From Warburgia ugandensis (lineage: Eukaryota; Streptophyta; Magnoliopsida; Canellales; Canellaceae), in NCBI GenBank assembly GCA_035236585.1, contig CP141136.1, positions 30,286,449 through 30,350,448 of the forward strand: DNA of 64,000 nt. The letters run 5' to 3'. The translations under genes and the position numbers were made by a program. How positions within the stretch are numbered: position 1 is the stretch's first letter; the number at the start of each line of letters is the position of its first letter. The notes below the pieces were generated by a model that saw only the letters and a list, made by a program, of their open reading frames with translations, was not told the DNA's origin and ran no database searches. This document shows positions 44,462-56,134 of the stretch, piece after piece.

Positions 44462-46470
44462 TGTTAAGTGTTCAATTTTGGTCAAAATACCCCTAATTTA
44501 GCATTTAATTAGATCATCTAACCGTTCAATTTTACAAAACTTAGCTTGATCATGAATTTAAATCCAATTGACCATTCAAATCCTAATTTTCAAAATCAAC
44601 GGTCAGATGATCATTAGAGCTTATTAGATGACTAATGTACAATTCAGATGATTGTAATTTAGTCTTTTCTTTTGCAGATCAACCAAAGGACGCACGGACG
44701 GCTACAATTAAAAGTTAACGGTGCAGATCATCTTAAAGAGGATTTGATGGACCAGATCAACCATAAAGATGGATTGGATAGTTTCCTAAACAATAATTGA
44801 GTTCAAGTGAAAATCATGGACAAAAAGGGCAACTTGCAATTCTGTAGGAGTTTCCAAAGTTAAGAGAGGGGACCCAAATTAGCATAAAATTTTACCTTCC
44901 GTCACTTCTTTCCTTTTTCCTTTTTCCTTTTTCCTTCTTTTTCTTTTTCTTTCTTTCCTTCCTTTTCTCTTGTTTTTCTTTCTTTCTTTCCTTCCTTTTC
45001 TCCTTTCTTTCTTTTTCCTTCTTTCCTTCCTTTTCCTTCTTTCTTTCCTTTTCTTTTTCCCTTCCTCATTCTCACGTACCCTCCTCATTCTCACATACCC
45101 ACTTTCCTTACTCTCTTTTTGCCTTCCTTATCACCATACCCAACTCTCTCTTCTCACTTTTCTTCTCCTTCTCTCAACGTCATTCTCACCCACCTCTTCT
45201 CCTCTCTTCTTTCCCACCACCTTCCTCTCCCCCTCTTCCCATTCTCTTCTTTTCTCCTCTCTCTTTCTCAACCGCACCACCCACATCCAACTTCCCCACT
45301 CTCTTTTCCTCTTCTTGTTCCTAGTTCTCCCACTTATCTTCTTCTTCTTTCTCACCCACTCTCTTTCCCAATCTCTCTCTTAGCCCTTACCCTTATGTTC
45401 TCCTCCCTTCCCTTCCTCACCTCCTCTGTTTGTACAACACAGTACACTGCAACACACCCCTCTTTGTTTCACTCTCTCCTTCGCACCTCTCTTTCCACCC
45501 CGACCAGCACCGCCCAGTGCCAGCATCTGCTTCCCCTCTTCTCCTCCTCTTTACTCTCTCATCCCTTCCTTTTCAGCCTTGCATCCATCTCAACAGACAA
45601 CGCCTAGGCGTTGTTTTTTTTTACCAGCCAGGAGCTCCCCCCCTCCGCCCATCCACACTGACCAAGCTCCCATTAGCCTCTACATCATTAGCATCCCAAC
45701 ACCCCAGACCATCTCCCCTATCTATCATGATCAGACAGCCTGGCCTGGCATCACCAAACTAGTCCAGCACTGGCCAGATGAGCAGATCATCTTCTCCCTC
45801 CTCTAGCTCCATCTCCTTCTCCGGCGTGGTTCTCTATTTTCGGTCGGCTAAGGGGGAGAAAACCCAACTCCATATTTCTTCTCTCCCTTTCCTTCTCTTC
45901 CCTCCTTCTTCTTCTCCTTCTTCTTTTCCTCCCTCCTTCTTCCTTCTTCACCTCTTCCGATTTTCATCGTTTTCCTAGTTTTTTTTTCGTTTAAAACCAG
46001 AACCCCTAGGAATATTACAAATCCGCCCTAGAAGATCTCCGGAATTACCAACATGTCCCCAATTTAATTCCTATTCTATCCTTTGTCAAAAATTCCGTCT
46101 GTGTCCCAAGACTAATTCCGTCTGTGTCCCTAGTTTAATTCCAACTGAGTCCCTGATTTAATTCCAACTGTGTCCCTGTACTATTCTAGTTTTACCTTAT
46201 CTTCATTCTGACTATTTAGGGATAGTGCAATCTAGGACAGGCTTATCCATGACTGCTTATTTTGTTGCAATTTCTGCGTTTTTGGAATAAATAATTGTGA
46301 ACATTGCAACAATTGAATAAATATGGATTTTATTTTATTGTTAGTTGAATTTTGCTATATTCTTTGTTTTGATTCTTTTATTAATTGAATTTTATTGAAG
46401 ACTCCATCATTTCAAATCAAGTCCTTGTGGGATCGACCCGTAGTTGCATAAGCTATACTACAATAGCCCA
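44462..46470 (+). mobile_element. Solo LTR 3 (Tat/Athila-like type), fossil
   Basis: Begins TGTTAAGTGTTCAATTTTGG and ends ACTACAATAGCCCA. ATTAC stands on both sides (44457-44461 and 46471-46475), a perfect 5-bp target duplication, and the L1 frame is restored across the site (DG, then LLSIKSAYN). It has a long pyrimidine-rich tract (about 44900-45420) and, near its 3' end, AAGTCCTTGTGGGATCGACC, a phrase frequent in plant Ty3/gypsy LTRs. No internal coding part is present. Frames at 44879-45978 come from the pyrimidine tract and are not genes. Confidence 0.88.
44903..45066. repeat. Polypyrimidine (TTTCC)n-like tract in solo LTR 3
   Basis: Nearly pure C/T on the plus strand with CTTTTT, TTCCTT and TTTCTT subrepeats. 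Pyrimidine bias continues less purely to about 45420. Confidence 0.9.
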
Positions 46471-46475
46471 ATTAC

Positions 46476-46830
46476 TCTCAATTAAATCGGCTTATAACTC
46501 ACTATTTTCCTTGACTATGGGAATAATTTCCTTTTGAAAAGATTTGAAATGCTAATTTGTAACCTAGGATTAAAGTTCTTCTATACTAGCTTGCTCTAAA
46601 TACATTACTTAATAAAAGTACACTCTTATGGTTGCCCAATGACCAAAAAATTTGTGTCTTTTGCATGTAAGAGTTGGAAACTACTATACATTTGTTTCTA
46701 AACTGCAGTAAGGTGTTTCATTTCTAGAGCTTAGAGGAGTAGGAATTCAATAGTTCTTGTACTAAGTGCAACTCTATTCAAGAAGTTTAATTGAAATGTC
46801 CTGGATTATATTAGTTCTTATCATGAGGAC
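46476..46830 (+). pseudogene. L1-type LINE, part 3: zf-RVT region
   Basis: Continues the L1 after the LTR: SIKSAYNSLFSLTMG, then FEKIWNANL.PRIKVLLY in a shifted frame, then C-x-x-H-like (CLLH) and NYYTFVSKLQ. This fits the zf-RVT zinc-binding domain (WK.IW....P.KIK.FLW ... C..C ... E...HLF..C). No poly(A) tail is visible; the similarity fades near 46830. Confidence 0.7.
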
Positions 46831-48799
46831 ACTAGCGCACCTGTCCTACCAATAGAGAACTCCATGCTATCCAACTCTCCTAGATGTTCCAACTCTTCTA
46901 AACCATCAACAAGCACACCACACAATGTCCAATGCTCCTGGACTATCCAACTCTCTTGGACCATCATCAAGTACTTGGTATAATGTTCAACATCTTAGAC
47001 AGGTCCAACTCTCCTTGACCATCAATCATAGACTTATATGCTCGTATGCACTACCGTTACCTCTAAGAAACTACTATCAACATACATTTATGGATACTAC
47101 GTCATAGTGTACACCAATCCCCATGAGTAGATAATCAGCTACACCTAGCATAGTCCCCATGCTAACTACTCTTCCAAAAGCTTATCCCAAGCTAAAGCCC
47201 ACCACTGAGTTGGTATCAATCACAATCAGTTGGTAGGGGCCGCTACAACCTCCTAGCATAGAGTCTCAGGCCTTACAATTGCACGAAGCAAGCATGCCAC
47301 TAGGGGGCTCACCCACTTAAGCTACATGCCAAGTTGTCCCCCAAATCAAATCAAATCAAATCACCATGTCTTACAGTTGCTTGGTGAGCGCTTACCTCAG
47401 GGTCTACCTACTCGAGCCACAATCGAGCGGTTCTTCCCAAATATCAAATAAAATATCTCATAGGCCTTAAATCTACTCTAAGAGTGCTTGCCTTAATACT
47501 CCAATCAAATCAGTAAATCACTTTCTAAATCAAGTGTAACTCAAAATGTAGAAGGAGGTAGGTTTTACACCATCTCACATGAGTGATAAATCTAAAATGA
47601 TTTGTAAAGTGTGTGCTTTTCGTACGTAGTGCCATGATTCAAGTTTCAAGATTCATCATAATCTTAAAATCAAAGTCTTACAAGTAGTAGATTTGTTATC
47701 ATATTCACATGTCCTCTTTGTCCACTTATTGTAATAAGTATGACTAAAAGAAAACCATGAAACTCAATATCACAAGCTTCCTACACTTCCACGCACAATC
47801 ACAAGTGATACCAATTAGGAAATATTAGTGGAATAACAAGTCAAAGGCATGCATTGGTGTGTCATGTTCATGCTACTTTCTAAGGGCGCATTAGAGGTTC
47901 TTCTTACCGAAGCTCATCACTAGGGATATGCATTTCTTAATTTAGTGTTTCAGATAATTTGATTGAGGTCCCTAGTCTTCCATAGGCTAAGTTTATCATG
48001 CCTTCACTCTATGTTTGCATTCTAGTGTGGTTGCTCCTTAAAGTGTTCCTCTTAGCTTGTAAGATGTTTAGCCATATGTATAATGACATTAGTTATTTTC
48101 AATATCTCTATGTCTCTAGGTGAAACTGTAGGAAATTGCACTCCTTGACATCCCTAAGGTTTAGGCCTTTTGCATAAGATTTCCTTGGAGAAATTAGCTT
48201 ACTCAGTTTTTACTTCGTGCCTAATCACTCTACCATTCGTGTCACCATATCCAGGTCTAAACAAAAATTACTAACCACCACCTTTTTACACCTCTATGGG
48301 AGGTTAATTTCCTAGAGAAACCTATAGGAAGTTGCATTGATTTATCCCCATTTCTCTCATAGAAATTCATCTGCCCTCGGTTTTAAGAAACAAGCACACA
48401 TCCTCTATAAAGTCCTTACTCATCCAACAATAAAAGGGAAAGGAAATATAGAGCCCTCAAGCAATCTTTGGACATTAATTTCCTACAAAAAATTGCATTA
48501 GATTTTTCCTTCTTGTTCCTTGGAAAAACCCAATTATACAATCAATTTATGTATAGCAAACATCTCCACATCCATTTACATTCAATGGCAATCAAGATAG
48601 AAGCATCACCCTCCAATTTCCCTAAGCTTTACTTAGCAAAACATAGACCAAACAAAACTTGGAACCAGATGTCTCATTCTTGTCCAACGGGCCAAGAAAT
48701 AAATGCCCAATTCCAAGGCCAATGCTTCAAAGGCTTCTTTCAAAAACCCTTCTAAATTTACATCCTACATCTTCCATCCATGTGAATTGATTTGCATAA

Positions 48800-49360
48800 T
48801 TCAAAGATCAAATTGTCTGCATGATTTTAAGGTGAAAACTCATGATTACCAGCATCACATGCCCGATAGATACATAACTTAATGGTTTGAATCCTTCAAA
48901 ATGAATACATGGCATGTAATTAGAGGTAACCCAAGTAGAATTCCAATAAAAACCATGTATAACATTTAAAGAATGAAAGATGAGATTCAAGATGAAAGCT
49001 GAGATTCACCAATAATCCAAAACTTGAATTTGTTAGGGCATAACAACAAGCATCCTGATTTGAATGGCTTAATCATCCAATAATGAACATATAGTTCGTG
49101 AATGAAGAAATCCCAAGTGGAATTTCAAATAAAATCCAGGTATAACCTACAATGCATGGAAAGTTAAGATTCTCTAATAATCCAGAACTTGAATTTACTA
49201 GGGCATACAACATGCATACAGTTTTGATGGCTTGAATCTTTCAAAAATAAGCATATGGTAGATAATTAAAGATAACCCAAATGAAATTAAAAACAAAAAA
49301 AACTAAGCATAGCATGTCGGGCTTCAGAAACTGAGATTCACCAACAAAGCTAAAACAAAA
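48800..49360. repeat. Three diverged tandem units of about 165-185 bp
   Basis: AATCCA(A/G)AACTTGAATTT repeats at about 49013 and 49178. A second phrase ending in A(T/A)CCCAA(G/A)T(G/A)(G/A)AATT occurs near 48925, 49110 and 49272. Copies are diverged and differ in length. Confidence 0.7.
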
Positions 49361-49363
49361 ATT

Positions 49364-49366
<3 letters not shown>

Positions 49367-49405
<39 letters not shown>
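49367..49405. repeat. (AC)n microsatellite
   Basis: A perfect AC run of about 38 bases. It produces an artificial Cys-Val run on the minus strand. Confidence 0.95.
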
Positions 49406-49407
<2 letters not shown>

Positions 49408-50517
49408 TTTGAAGGCTGTACCATGTAGTATTAATAAGATTCCAACTTAAAACTCTTATCTCACAAGGATCAAGAACCACCAATGATTTTCTCCCACATT
49501 GGACTCTTTGTTAACCCCAAACAAGATGAATTTTGTAGCTGGAATTGAGCTCCCATGGAGGTTGAGTGCTCTTCTAGTAAGGCTGAAGTTTTCCCCCTAG
49601 CTCTAACCCTTCTTCCCTTTAAAAACTTCCTCCCTTGTTGATGCAAAACTTGTCCTCAACCCTTCACTACTTGCCCTATCTGTTTAACATCCAAGATCAG
49701 GGAGGAGGCAGCAGGTGTTTAATGTCTAGAACACCCTACTACATGCTGTACATGACTCCCATGGCCAGCTATTCCTCGTCAAAACCCTATTTTTCCATTT
49801 TCTTGTTACTAATTTATCCCAACTCCTATTACCATCAAGCAATAGTCTTCAAGATCAAGGGTTTTGTAGGTTTTCATCTATAGGTTACTTTAATCATTAG
49901 GCTGGAAACCTCCTTCATCCCAAGCTTGCAATGTCTACAACTTTAGTCCTCCTTTAAGCCAAAATGGTTCATATGTATGAAGAAGGTGGAAGAGGGTCCT
50001 TATTTTGTTTTTTTTTTAAAGTCTTATTCCTAACTTAGGGGAACATGTGGGAAGCAAGCATGCCAAGCAGCCCTCACCTTATATCCCACATGAAATGGGG
50101 CTGGTTGCATGTGTGCAACCTGGCCCATGTGATTTTCCTTTTCGACCCTTCATGCTTTATATTTTAGTCATTTACATCTACACCCTCTTTTCTTATAATT
50201 TGTTCTAATACAGCCACAACTCCTTGCACCCTTGTTCTAAGCAAAGTTTTTAGTTAATTTTCTCAACTCAAATGGAAAGTTAATGTTCTCCTAACTAGAA
50301 GTTAAAATGGATTAGCATGTTGCACCCTTAAGAAGCTAAGGTGGAAAAGAAAAAAAAAAAAATCCCCCTTTTTTGGCAGCTTTCATGTATATTATAAAAA
50401 GTTTACAAAGTCATCAGTATTGCATTACATACTTTCCTATTATGTAGCCCACTCTTACAAATAAACACATCATGCACTTTCTAAATGGGTCTCTCTCTCA
50501 TCTCTTGTTAGTAGGTC

Positions 50518-51023
50518 ATTTGTACATGGTTTCTCTGAATTCAAGAAAATGGGTAAACGTGTCTTATTGTTGTAGACTCACATGGGATATGTGAACTTGT
50601 TTTAGGATTGCATGGATTTAAGTGGAGGATTGGTAGGCTGGTGAGTGAATGGATGTAGGCATGGATAATTTGCCACCTTCACTCTTGATAATGACAGCCC
50701 ATCTTGCATTGATAAAGGTGGTCACATGCATGGGATTTTTTATGGCTATGAAAGTGTATGACATGGACACCTCTAATGCACTTTGATCTTTTTTGCTATT
50801 AGCTTTCAGGATGTGTGCCCAAGATTTTGCTTGGACAACAGACTAGGTTTTCTTTTTTCTTTTTCTTTTTTAGGGTTTCAAAACACCAAAATTGCATAAG
50901 TTCTTCATTGAACTCTAATCTTGGATAATATGAAATAAACCCTATTTAGTGATGCATTGAGTGATTCAAGGGTTCACAAATACAATTCTTAGGGTATTAA
51001 TTGTAATAATTATGCATATATCA
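50518..51023 (+). repeat. Duplicated segment, copy 1
   Basis: Similar over its whole length to 52934-53408, sharing for example CTGAATTCAAGAAAATGGGT, GGATAATTTGCC, TTGATAATGACAGCC and GTGATTCAAGGGTT in the same order. Probably part of an LTR present twice in the same orientation, 2.4 kb apart. Confidence 0.85.
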
Positions 51024-51326
51024 AAAACCCTTAGAATTACATTTTGCTAGTCATTAAGCAAACATATAAAAGAGATGAAAAAAGAAAATCCAAAAAAAAC
51101 TTAACCACTTTTGCAAGTGCTATCATGTGCATTTGGAGTATGCAGAAATCCTTTAAATCCCTAGGTAAACCCTGTTTGACAAGTTATAGTCTTGTAAGGG
51201 TATCAAAAAATGATACCCATTTAGTGTATATTAAATATCCAACTTTTGCATGTAATAAAAAGAAAAAGAAAAAAAGAGGTCAAACTAATATCCTTATGCT
51301 AGACCCATTCCATTGGTGCTCAAACC

Positions 51327-51330
<4 letters not shown>

Positions 51331-51418
<88 letters not shown>
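51331..51418. repeat. (TG)n microsatellite
   Basis: A perfect TG run of 88 bases, the longest microsatellite in the window, followed by a short TA run. The 167-residue frame at 51044-51547 spans it and is chance. Confidence 0.97.
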
Positions 51419-51421
<3 letters not shown>

Positions 51422-51424
51422 AGC

Positions 51425-52930
51425 CAATATATATATATATATTTCAATCTCTATGTCCAACAATACACTTTGACTTTAAATTTCACAAGATATAATCAAC
51501 ACTCAGAAAGAAGTCACTTTGAAGCAAGTAATGACAATTCTCATTGATATATGAGGGAAATAATGTCTATCAAAGGTAAATCATCTTACATAGCTCATAA
51601 GGCAAAATGGTAAATTAGAAAATGATAATTGATCTCATGGAAAGTACACCAACTAGTAATAGTGTTGCATTCCACCAAAATCCATACTCATTCATTTTCA
51701 CATCCAAGCCATACTACTCTTAAGATGAAGGTAGGTCATTACTAGAACAAAATATAAGGTCGAGGACAAGGTTATAAAAAAAAGTGGTCTAAGGGTAAGC
51801 TAAATGTTCTAGATAATATCTAAAGGTCATCTACTAAAGTATTCACAATATTCTTTTCACAAATGAGAGTGAAAATTCTTCTTTTCATTAGCTTTCTCTT
51901 CTTCTTTTTTTCATTACTTGATTTTGAGAATGGAGTTTTTCTTACTTTTGAAGTATTCCACTTTGAACTATTTTGATGTTCACCTTGTCAACTTATATTG
52001 TTCACACTAATTCATTGAAATATCTTTTCAAACATCTTTACATATTTTCAAACTACTATGGGTAATGGATATATTATATGGTTAATATCAAAAATGGTTA
52101 TTTGGCTCACTAGAAAAGGCTATAGTAAAAAGTTTCAAAGGGTTAACTAGTGAAAGATAACTTAGGGTGGGCTACAGGCTCTAGGTAAATTAAGATTGAC
52201 CTTTATCATTTCTTAGGTTTCATATGACTAAATTATGTCAATAAAATTAAGAGACATCTAGTATAGTATTTAAATGATAATTCTCAATAGTTGACGTAAA
52301 TAAAGAATAAGAAGACCAACTACAAATCAATGTTTGCTGAAGAAAAATATAAATTTATATATAACCATGACAAAGAAAGAATGAGTCTATTCTCACATAG
52401 GTTATAAGTGTTGACTAATTTTATTTAGCATCTTTAAGTTATACTTACCTTTCAACCTAAACTATGTAGATGTGGCTAATGTGCAATAAGTATTTTGAGA
52501 TCAATTGTATAAAAAACTCTAGAAAAATAATAATAAGATGAACTAATTGAATGAAAATTTATTGACCAACTAAATTTTAAAGAAAACACTAAATTTAAAA
52601 AAAATACTATAATTTAAAATCTCATCCTTTTAAAGGAATTTACCATCAAATCTAAAAAGTAAAAAATTTTGACTCAAAAATTGACAGAAACCTACGATAA
52701 ATGCATCAAATTTTAAAATACCCTACCCCTAGACTTGAATCAAACATTTCCCTTAATGTTTAGTACTAGACACCATGGACAACCAATGTAATAAAGATGA
52801 AAGATAAAGTTATAAAGAAATATACCTGTATGATGTGCATGCAGAATATGGTGCATATATCTCTCTTTATAGAAATTCTATTGTAGCCAAACCATGATGC
52901 AAAATAATGTACAATGATATATGCATGTGG
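51425..52930. other. AT-rich stretch without recognisable features
   Basis: I see no protein similarity, transposon terminus or tandem repeat here apart from a short TA run near 51429-51441. Confidence 0.5.
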
Positions 52931-52933
52931 CCC

Positions 52934-53408
52934 TTTGTACTTGGCTTTTCTGAATTCAAGAAAATGGGTGGACATGTCTTATTATTGTAGACATGTGTGA
53001 ACTTGTTTTGACATTACATGGCTTCAAGTGGAAGCTTGGTATAGTTGTGAGTGCATGCATGTATGCATGGATAATTTGCCTCCTTTTCTTTTGATAATGA
53101 CAGCCTGCCTTACATAGATAAAAGTGATCACATGCGTGTGGTTTCTAATTTCTCTAAAATTAATATGGACATTCTCAATGCACATCGAACTCTTTTGCTA
53201 TTGGCTTTCAACGTATGGACCTATGATTTTGCTTAGATGATGAACTAGATTTTTTTAGGGTTTTAAAACACTGAAAGTGCATAATTTCTTCATTTAACCC
53301 TAATTTTGTAAAATACAAAATAAACCCTAATTAGTGATTAATCAAGTGATTCAAGGGTTTATAAATTTAATTTCTAAGGACACTATTATAATAATTATGT
53401 GTATATCA
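52934..53408 (+). repeat. Duplicated segment, copy 2
   Basis: Counterpart of 50518-51023. It ends with TATATCA like copy 1, after which the flanks differ. Confidence 0.85.
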
Positions 53409-54640
53409 TCCACAGCCGAACATAGTTGAACGTGGTTCTCTACATGCATAGCAAAACCATTCTAGAGTATTGATTAGGACATGCAAGACATATAAGATAT
53501 TCTTGCGAGGGTATGGACTATAACCTTGAGGCACGTAGCAGGATGCTCGTACTCTACAATTGAAACATATTTGCTTGATATGAAAATTTTGTATTTCTTA
53601 TAATGTATAGTATGATTTGAGATTATTTGTTGAAATTAAGGATTTGATATTTATTATGGCTTAAAAGCGATGCATTCATGATATATTGTGCATACACTTG
53701 TTTTTCATGGTTTTTGACTAGCTTAGAGGTTTCCTAATGAGTGGTGGTACTTACCCCAATACTAAACAATGTAGGCAAAGAACAAAGGAATAGTAACGGC
53801 TAAGGGAGCGAGAGACATAGACCCATAATAAGTGAAAGTATAAAGACCTATGAAATTTTAAAATGTTGACATTCTTTTGAATATTGTTATTTTAAATGTT
53901 GACAGAATTTAATTAAGTACATTGTACTTGTTATGTCAAATTATGGTTGAACTTAGATATTTGGGCTGTGACCAATGGATCGTGGCCCTATTTATGATTG
54001 TACTATTGTGTTCATCATACGTGAAGTTTGGAGGATGATTTTTGAAACTAGTACGAATGTATGATCTCAAAATTTGTTTTTAAAAAAGATTAAGGTATCC
54101 CTGCTTGTGCAAAACATGTGTTTGGAAAACTAATTTAAGAAAAATCTAGGTTGTCATAGTTGGTATTAGAGTACAAGTTCATACTAAACATAGCCAAACA
54201 ACTAGCAAAACCATGTCAACAGGTTCATAAGAAAATGTAGTGAGGGAGACTCATTCAGGATTAATTGTTATGAAAATCCAAATGCCTCTAAAGAAATAGA
54301 GCACTGAGAAATAGTCTACTGTTGATAAACCCGCTAACATTGGAGCTCAAGGAAATACTATAGAGGAGGTCATTGAGCTCCTCCTGCAATGAATGAAGAA
54401 GCAACTGCAAATTTAGGGCTTGGAAAGGTAAAGTTAGGAGGAGATAGTACTAAAGGGAATGACGACAAGGGAGACACGTTATTAGAGAAATTTAAGAAAC
54501 TTGCCCTTAATTTCATTGGAGAGAGGGCTAGAAGCAGTGGAGACCCGACTCTATGAAATTTAGAAAATCTTCAAGGAAATGCAAGTTCTTGAACATCAAC
54601 ATGTGCAGTGGTTACCTTTTATATGACTGGAGAAGCCTCT
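53409..54640 (+). mobile_element. Ty3/gypsy-type LTR end, primer site and gag remnant, fossil
   Basis: An LTR ends in AGGTTGTCA at 54156. Five bases later TGGTATTAGAGTACAAG (54161-54177) closely matches the initiator Met-tRNA primer-binding pattern TGGTATCAGAGC. A degraded gag leader follows from about 54210, recognisable by the lysine-rich start and a relic of the VQWL segment near 54610, and stops near 54640 where low-repeat DNA begins. The element is truncated and carries several breaks. Its LTR start is not fixed; the duplicated segment 52934-53408 may belong to it. Confidence 0.6.
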
Positions 54641-55856
54641 TTCTCCTGGCCCCTGGTAAAGAGGACCTATTTCTCGTGGCCACTGATTTAATTTGCATCA
54701 GGTAATATAGGTGTCAGTGAGATGCATCTGAACCAAAATCACATAGAAGATCGACAGACGTGGTTATTCCATAAATTTCTAAGGATACCCAATCGATGCT
54801 ATCATCAACAGAAACAGACATAGCCAACTAGATATTCAAGCCCAAAGAGAGAATTTTTGGCCGAGGATTAATCTGAAAGACTATTTTGGACAAACATCAC
54901 CCCCATGATCATATCACATGAGACGATGTATTTGAGCAGTAAGTATTTTATGGCCAGATATGAGTACAACTTATCGTTTCTTGAATTTCAACCTTCTTTT
55001 GACTAGAAAACTATACTAAAAAATAAAAGCATCTGACGACTCAGATGTGGCCATGTTATCAATCGGAACGAATGGGAAAATTAGAGTCTAGGCATCTACC
55101 TAGTTGGTTTGGTGCGTTGGTCCTCAACCAAATGGTTGCAGGGCATTCAATTTCCATATTCCATTAAAAATATTAAAAAGAAACTGAAGAGAAAATAAAC
55201 TTCATACAACCCCAAATTTAGATGAACATTTACTTCAACTCAGTATTTTGGATTAAAAAGTTCGGCCTTAGCTAGGAACTCCTAAGTAGCGTACTTCGAA
55301 AAAAGGGAATAACCCAAGTAGTTAAATTGTCTTCAACTCACATACTTTGGTTGCTCCAAGCAAAAAATAAGGAAGAGACCTTGGTTGTTCAAGGCAAAAA
55401 TTAAGGAAGATACAAGGCTGCTTCCTCTTATTTATAAATTTTATAAAGAACTATGCTGGCGTTCAGGCACTCATAACATACATGTCACCTTCATTTCTAC
55501 AATGCACATGTACTACCCGCTATGTGGAGATCATCGCCAATTGATAGACCTAACAAGTTAATCCCATCTTCTGATAAAAAAAAATGTCTTGTAGGAGACT
55601 AGCCTCCTCTGTTCAGACTGTTATGTACTGGGCTGTCAAGCAATGGGCCTTACGTTCCAAAATACGAGGATATAGTGGTCTTAAAATAATCTTTGCAGAG
55701 AGATCTCAATTGCTGATTGTGTTATTCCCGAGAAAGAACCATCTAACTTGATCTTTCTATGTTATACTTATTCGACGAACTAATGTGATAATTCCCTAGG
55801 CACCATGCTCCTCTACTGTGCCCTTTCTTAAATGTTTAGGTGAACAGTAGGATTTC
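54641..55856. other. Low-repeat DNA downstream of the P5CDH gene
   Basis: 3' flank of the minus-strand P5CDH exons. No transposon protein or long repeat is visible. The part next to the stop codon (about 55560-55856) probably holds the 3' untranslated region, but no strong polyadenylation signal was picked out. Confidence 0.45.
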
Positions 55857-56134
55857 CTAGTGATCTGGCAATGGGCCAATATCATATACGATCTCTCCAT
55901 GGCAAGACCACACAAGCCTTATCGCTTCTGGCATTCCAATTCCTGCTCCTCTTAGTCACCGGCTAGTCCAAACCTGTGATATCATTATATTGAACTTTCT
56001 AAGCACTTGCAACCATAGCAAGAAACAGAAAGGTCAAAATAGCATCTTACTCACCAGTGGTTCTGTGGTGCTCCCGTGGTTCTTGCCTGGATACCAGCAT
56101 ATGTTATCCCGTTCACAGATCTTCTGAGAACTTC
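55857..56134 (-). CDS. P5CDH: Delta-1-pyrroline-5-carboxylate dehydrogenase (ALDH12A1), last two exons
   Basis: Two minus-strand exons, 56134-56055 (80 bp) and 55973-55857, lie either side of an 81-bp intron with clean GTGAGT and CAG borders; the first has a TTTGCAG acceptor. Exon 1 encodes EVLRRSV then NGITYAGIQARTTGAPQNHW. Exon 2 gives FGLAGD, then, one frame over, GIGMPEAIRLVWSCHGEIVY and DIGPLPDH before a stop at 55857-55859. This is the C-terminus of plant ALDH12 (about 550 residues, usually ...HWFGPAGDPRGAGIGTPEA). The enzyme oxidises glutamate semialdehyde/P5C to glutamate with NAD+ in mitochondria, ending proline breakdown. The catalytic domain would lie upstream, off the right edge. 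As read, the frame hits TAA at 55952-55954, because one base seems missing where GDPRG is expected. Either a pseudogene, an allelic lesion or a base error. Confidence 0.85.

Larger units (their letters stand above)
46831..50510. mobile_element. LTR-type remnant zone, fossil
   Basis: Non-coding. Near 47190-47330 the plus strand contains CCTCCTAGCATAG and CTAGGGGGCTCACCC, resembling the reverse complement of the GGGTGC..CACCC...CTATGCTAGGAGG block of solo LTR 1, so a related LTR may lie here in minus orientation. A tandem repeat and an AC microsatellite occur within it. No protein of any retroelement is recognisable. Boundaries are uncertain. Confidence 0.35.

Noticed and set aside
44970-45762. 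Overlapping 137-, 162- and 110-residue frames rich in Ser, Leu, Phe and Pro
   Set aside because: They are translations of the polypyrimidine tract in solo LTR 3; low complexity, no domain.
44970-46470. CRISPR-like or regulatory array suggested by repeated short words
   Set aside because: No conserved repeat with unique spacers; the pattern is a slippage-prone pyrimidine tract in a plant LTR.
51044-51547. 167-residue frame with a long Cys-Val run
   Set aside because: The run is the TG microsatellite; flanks are not protein-like.
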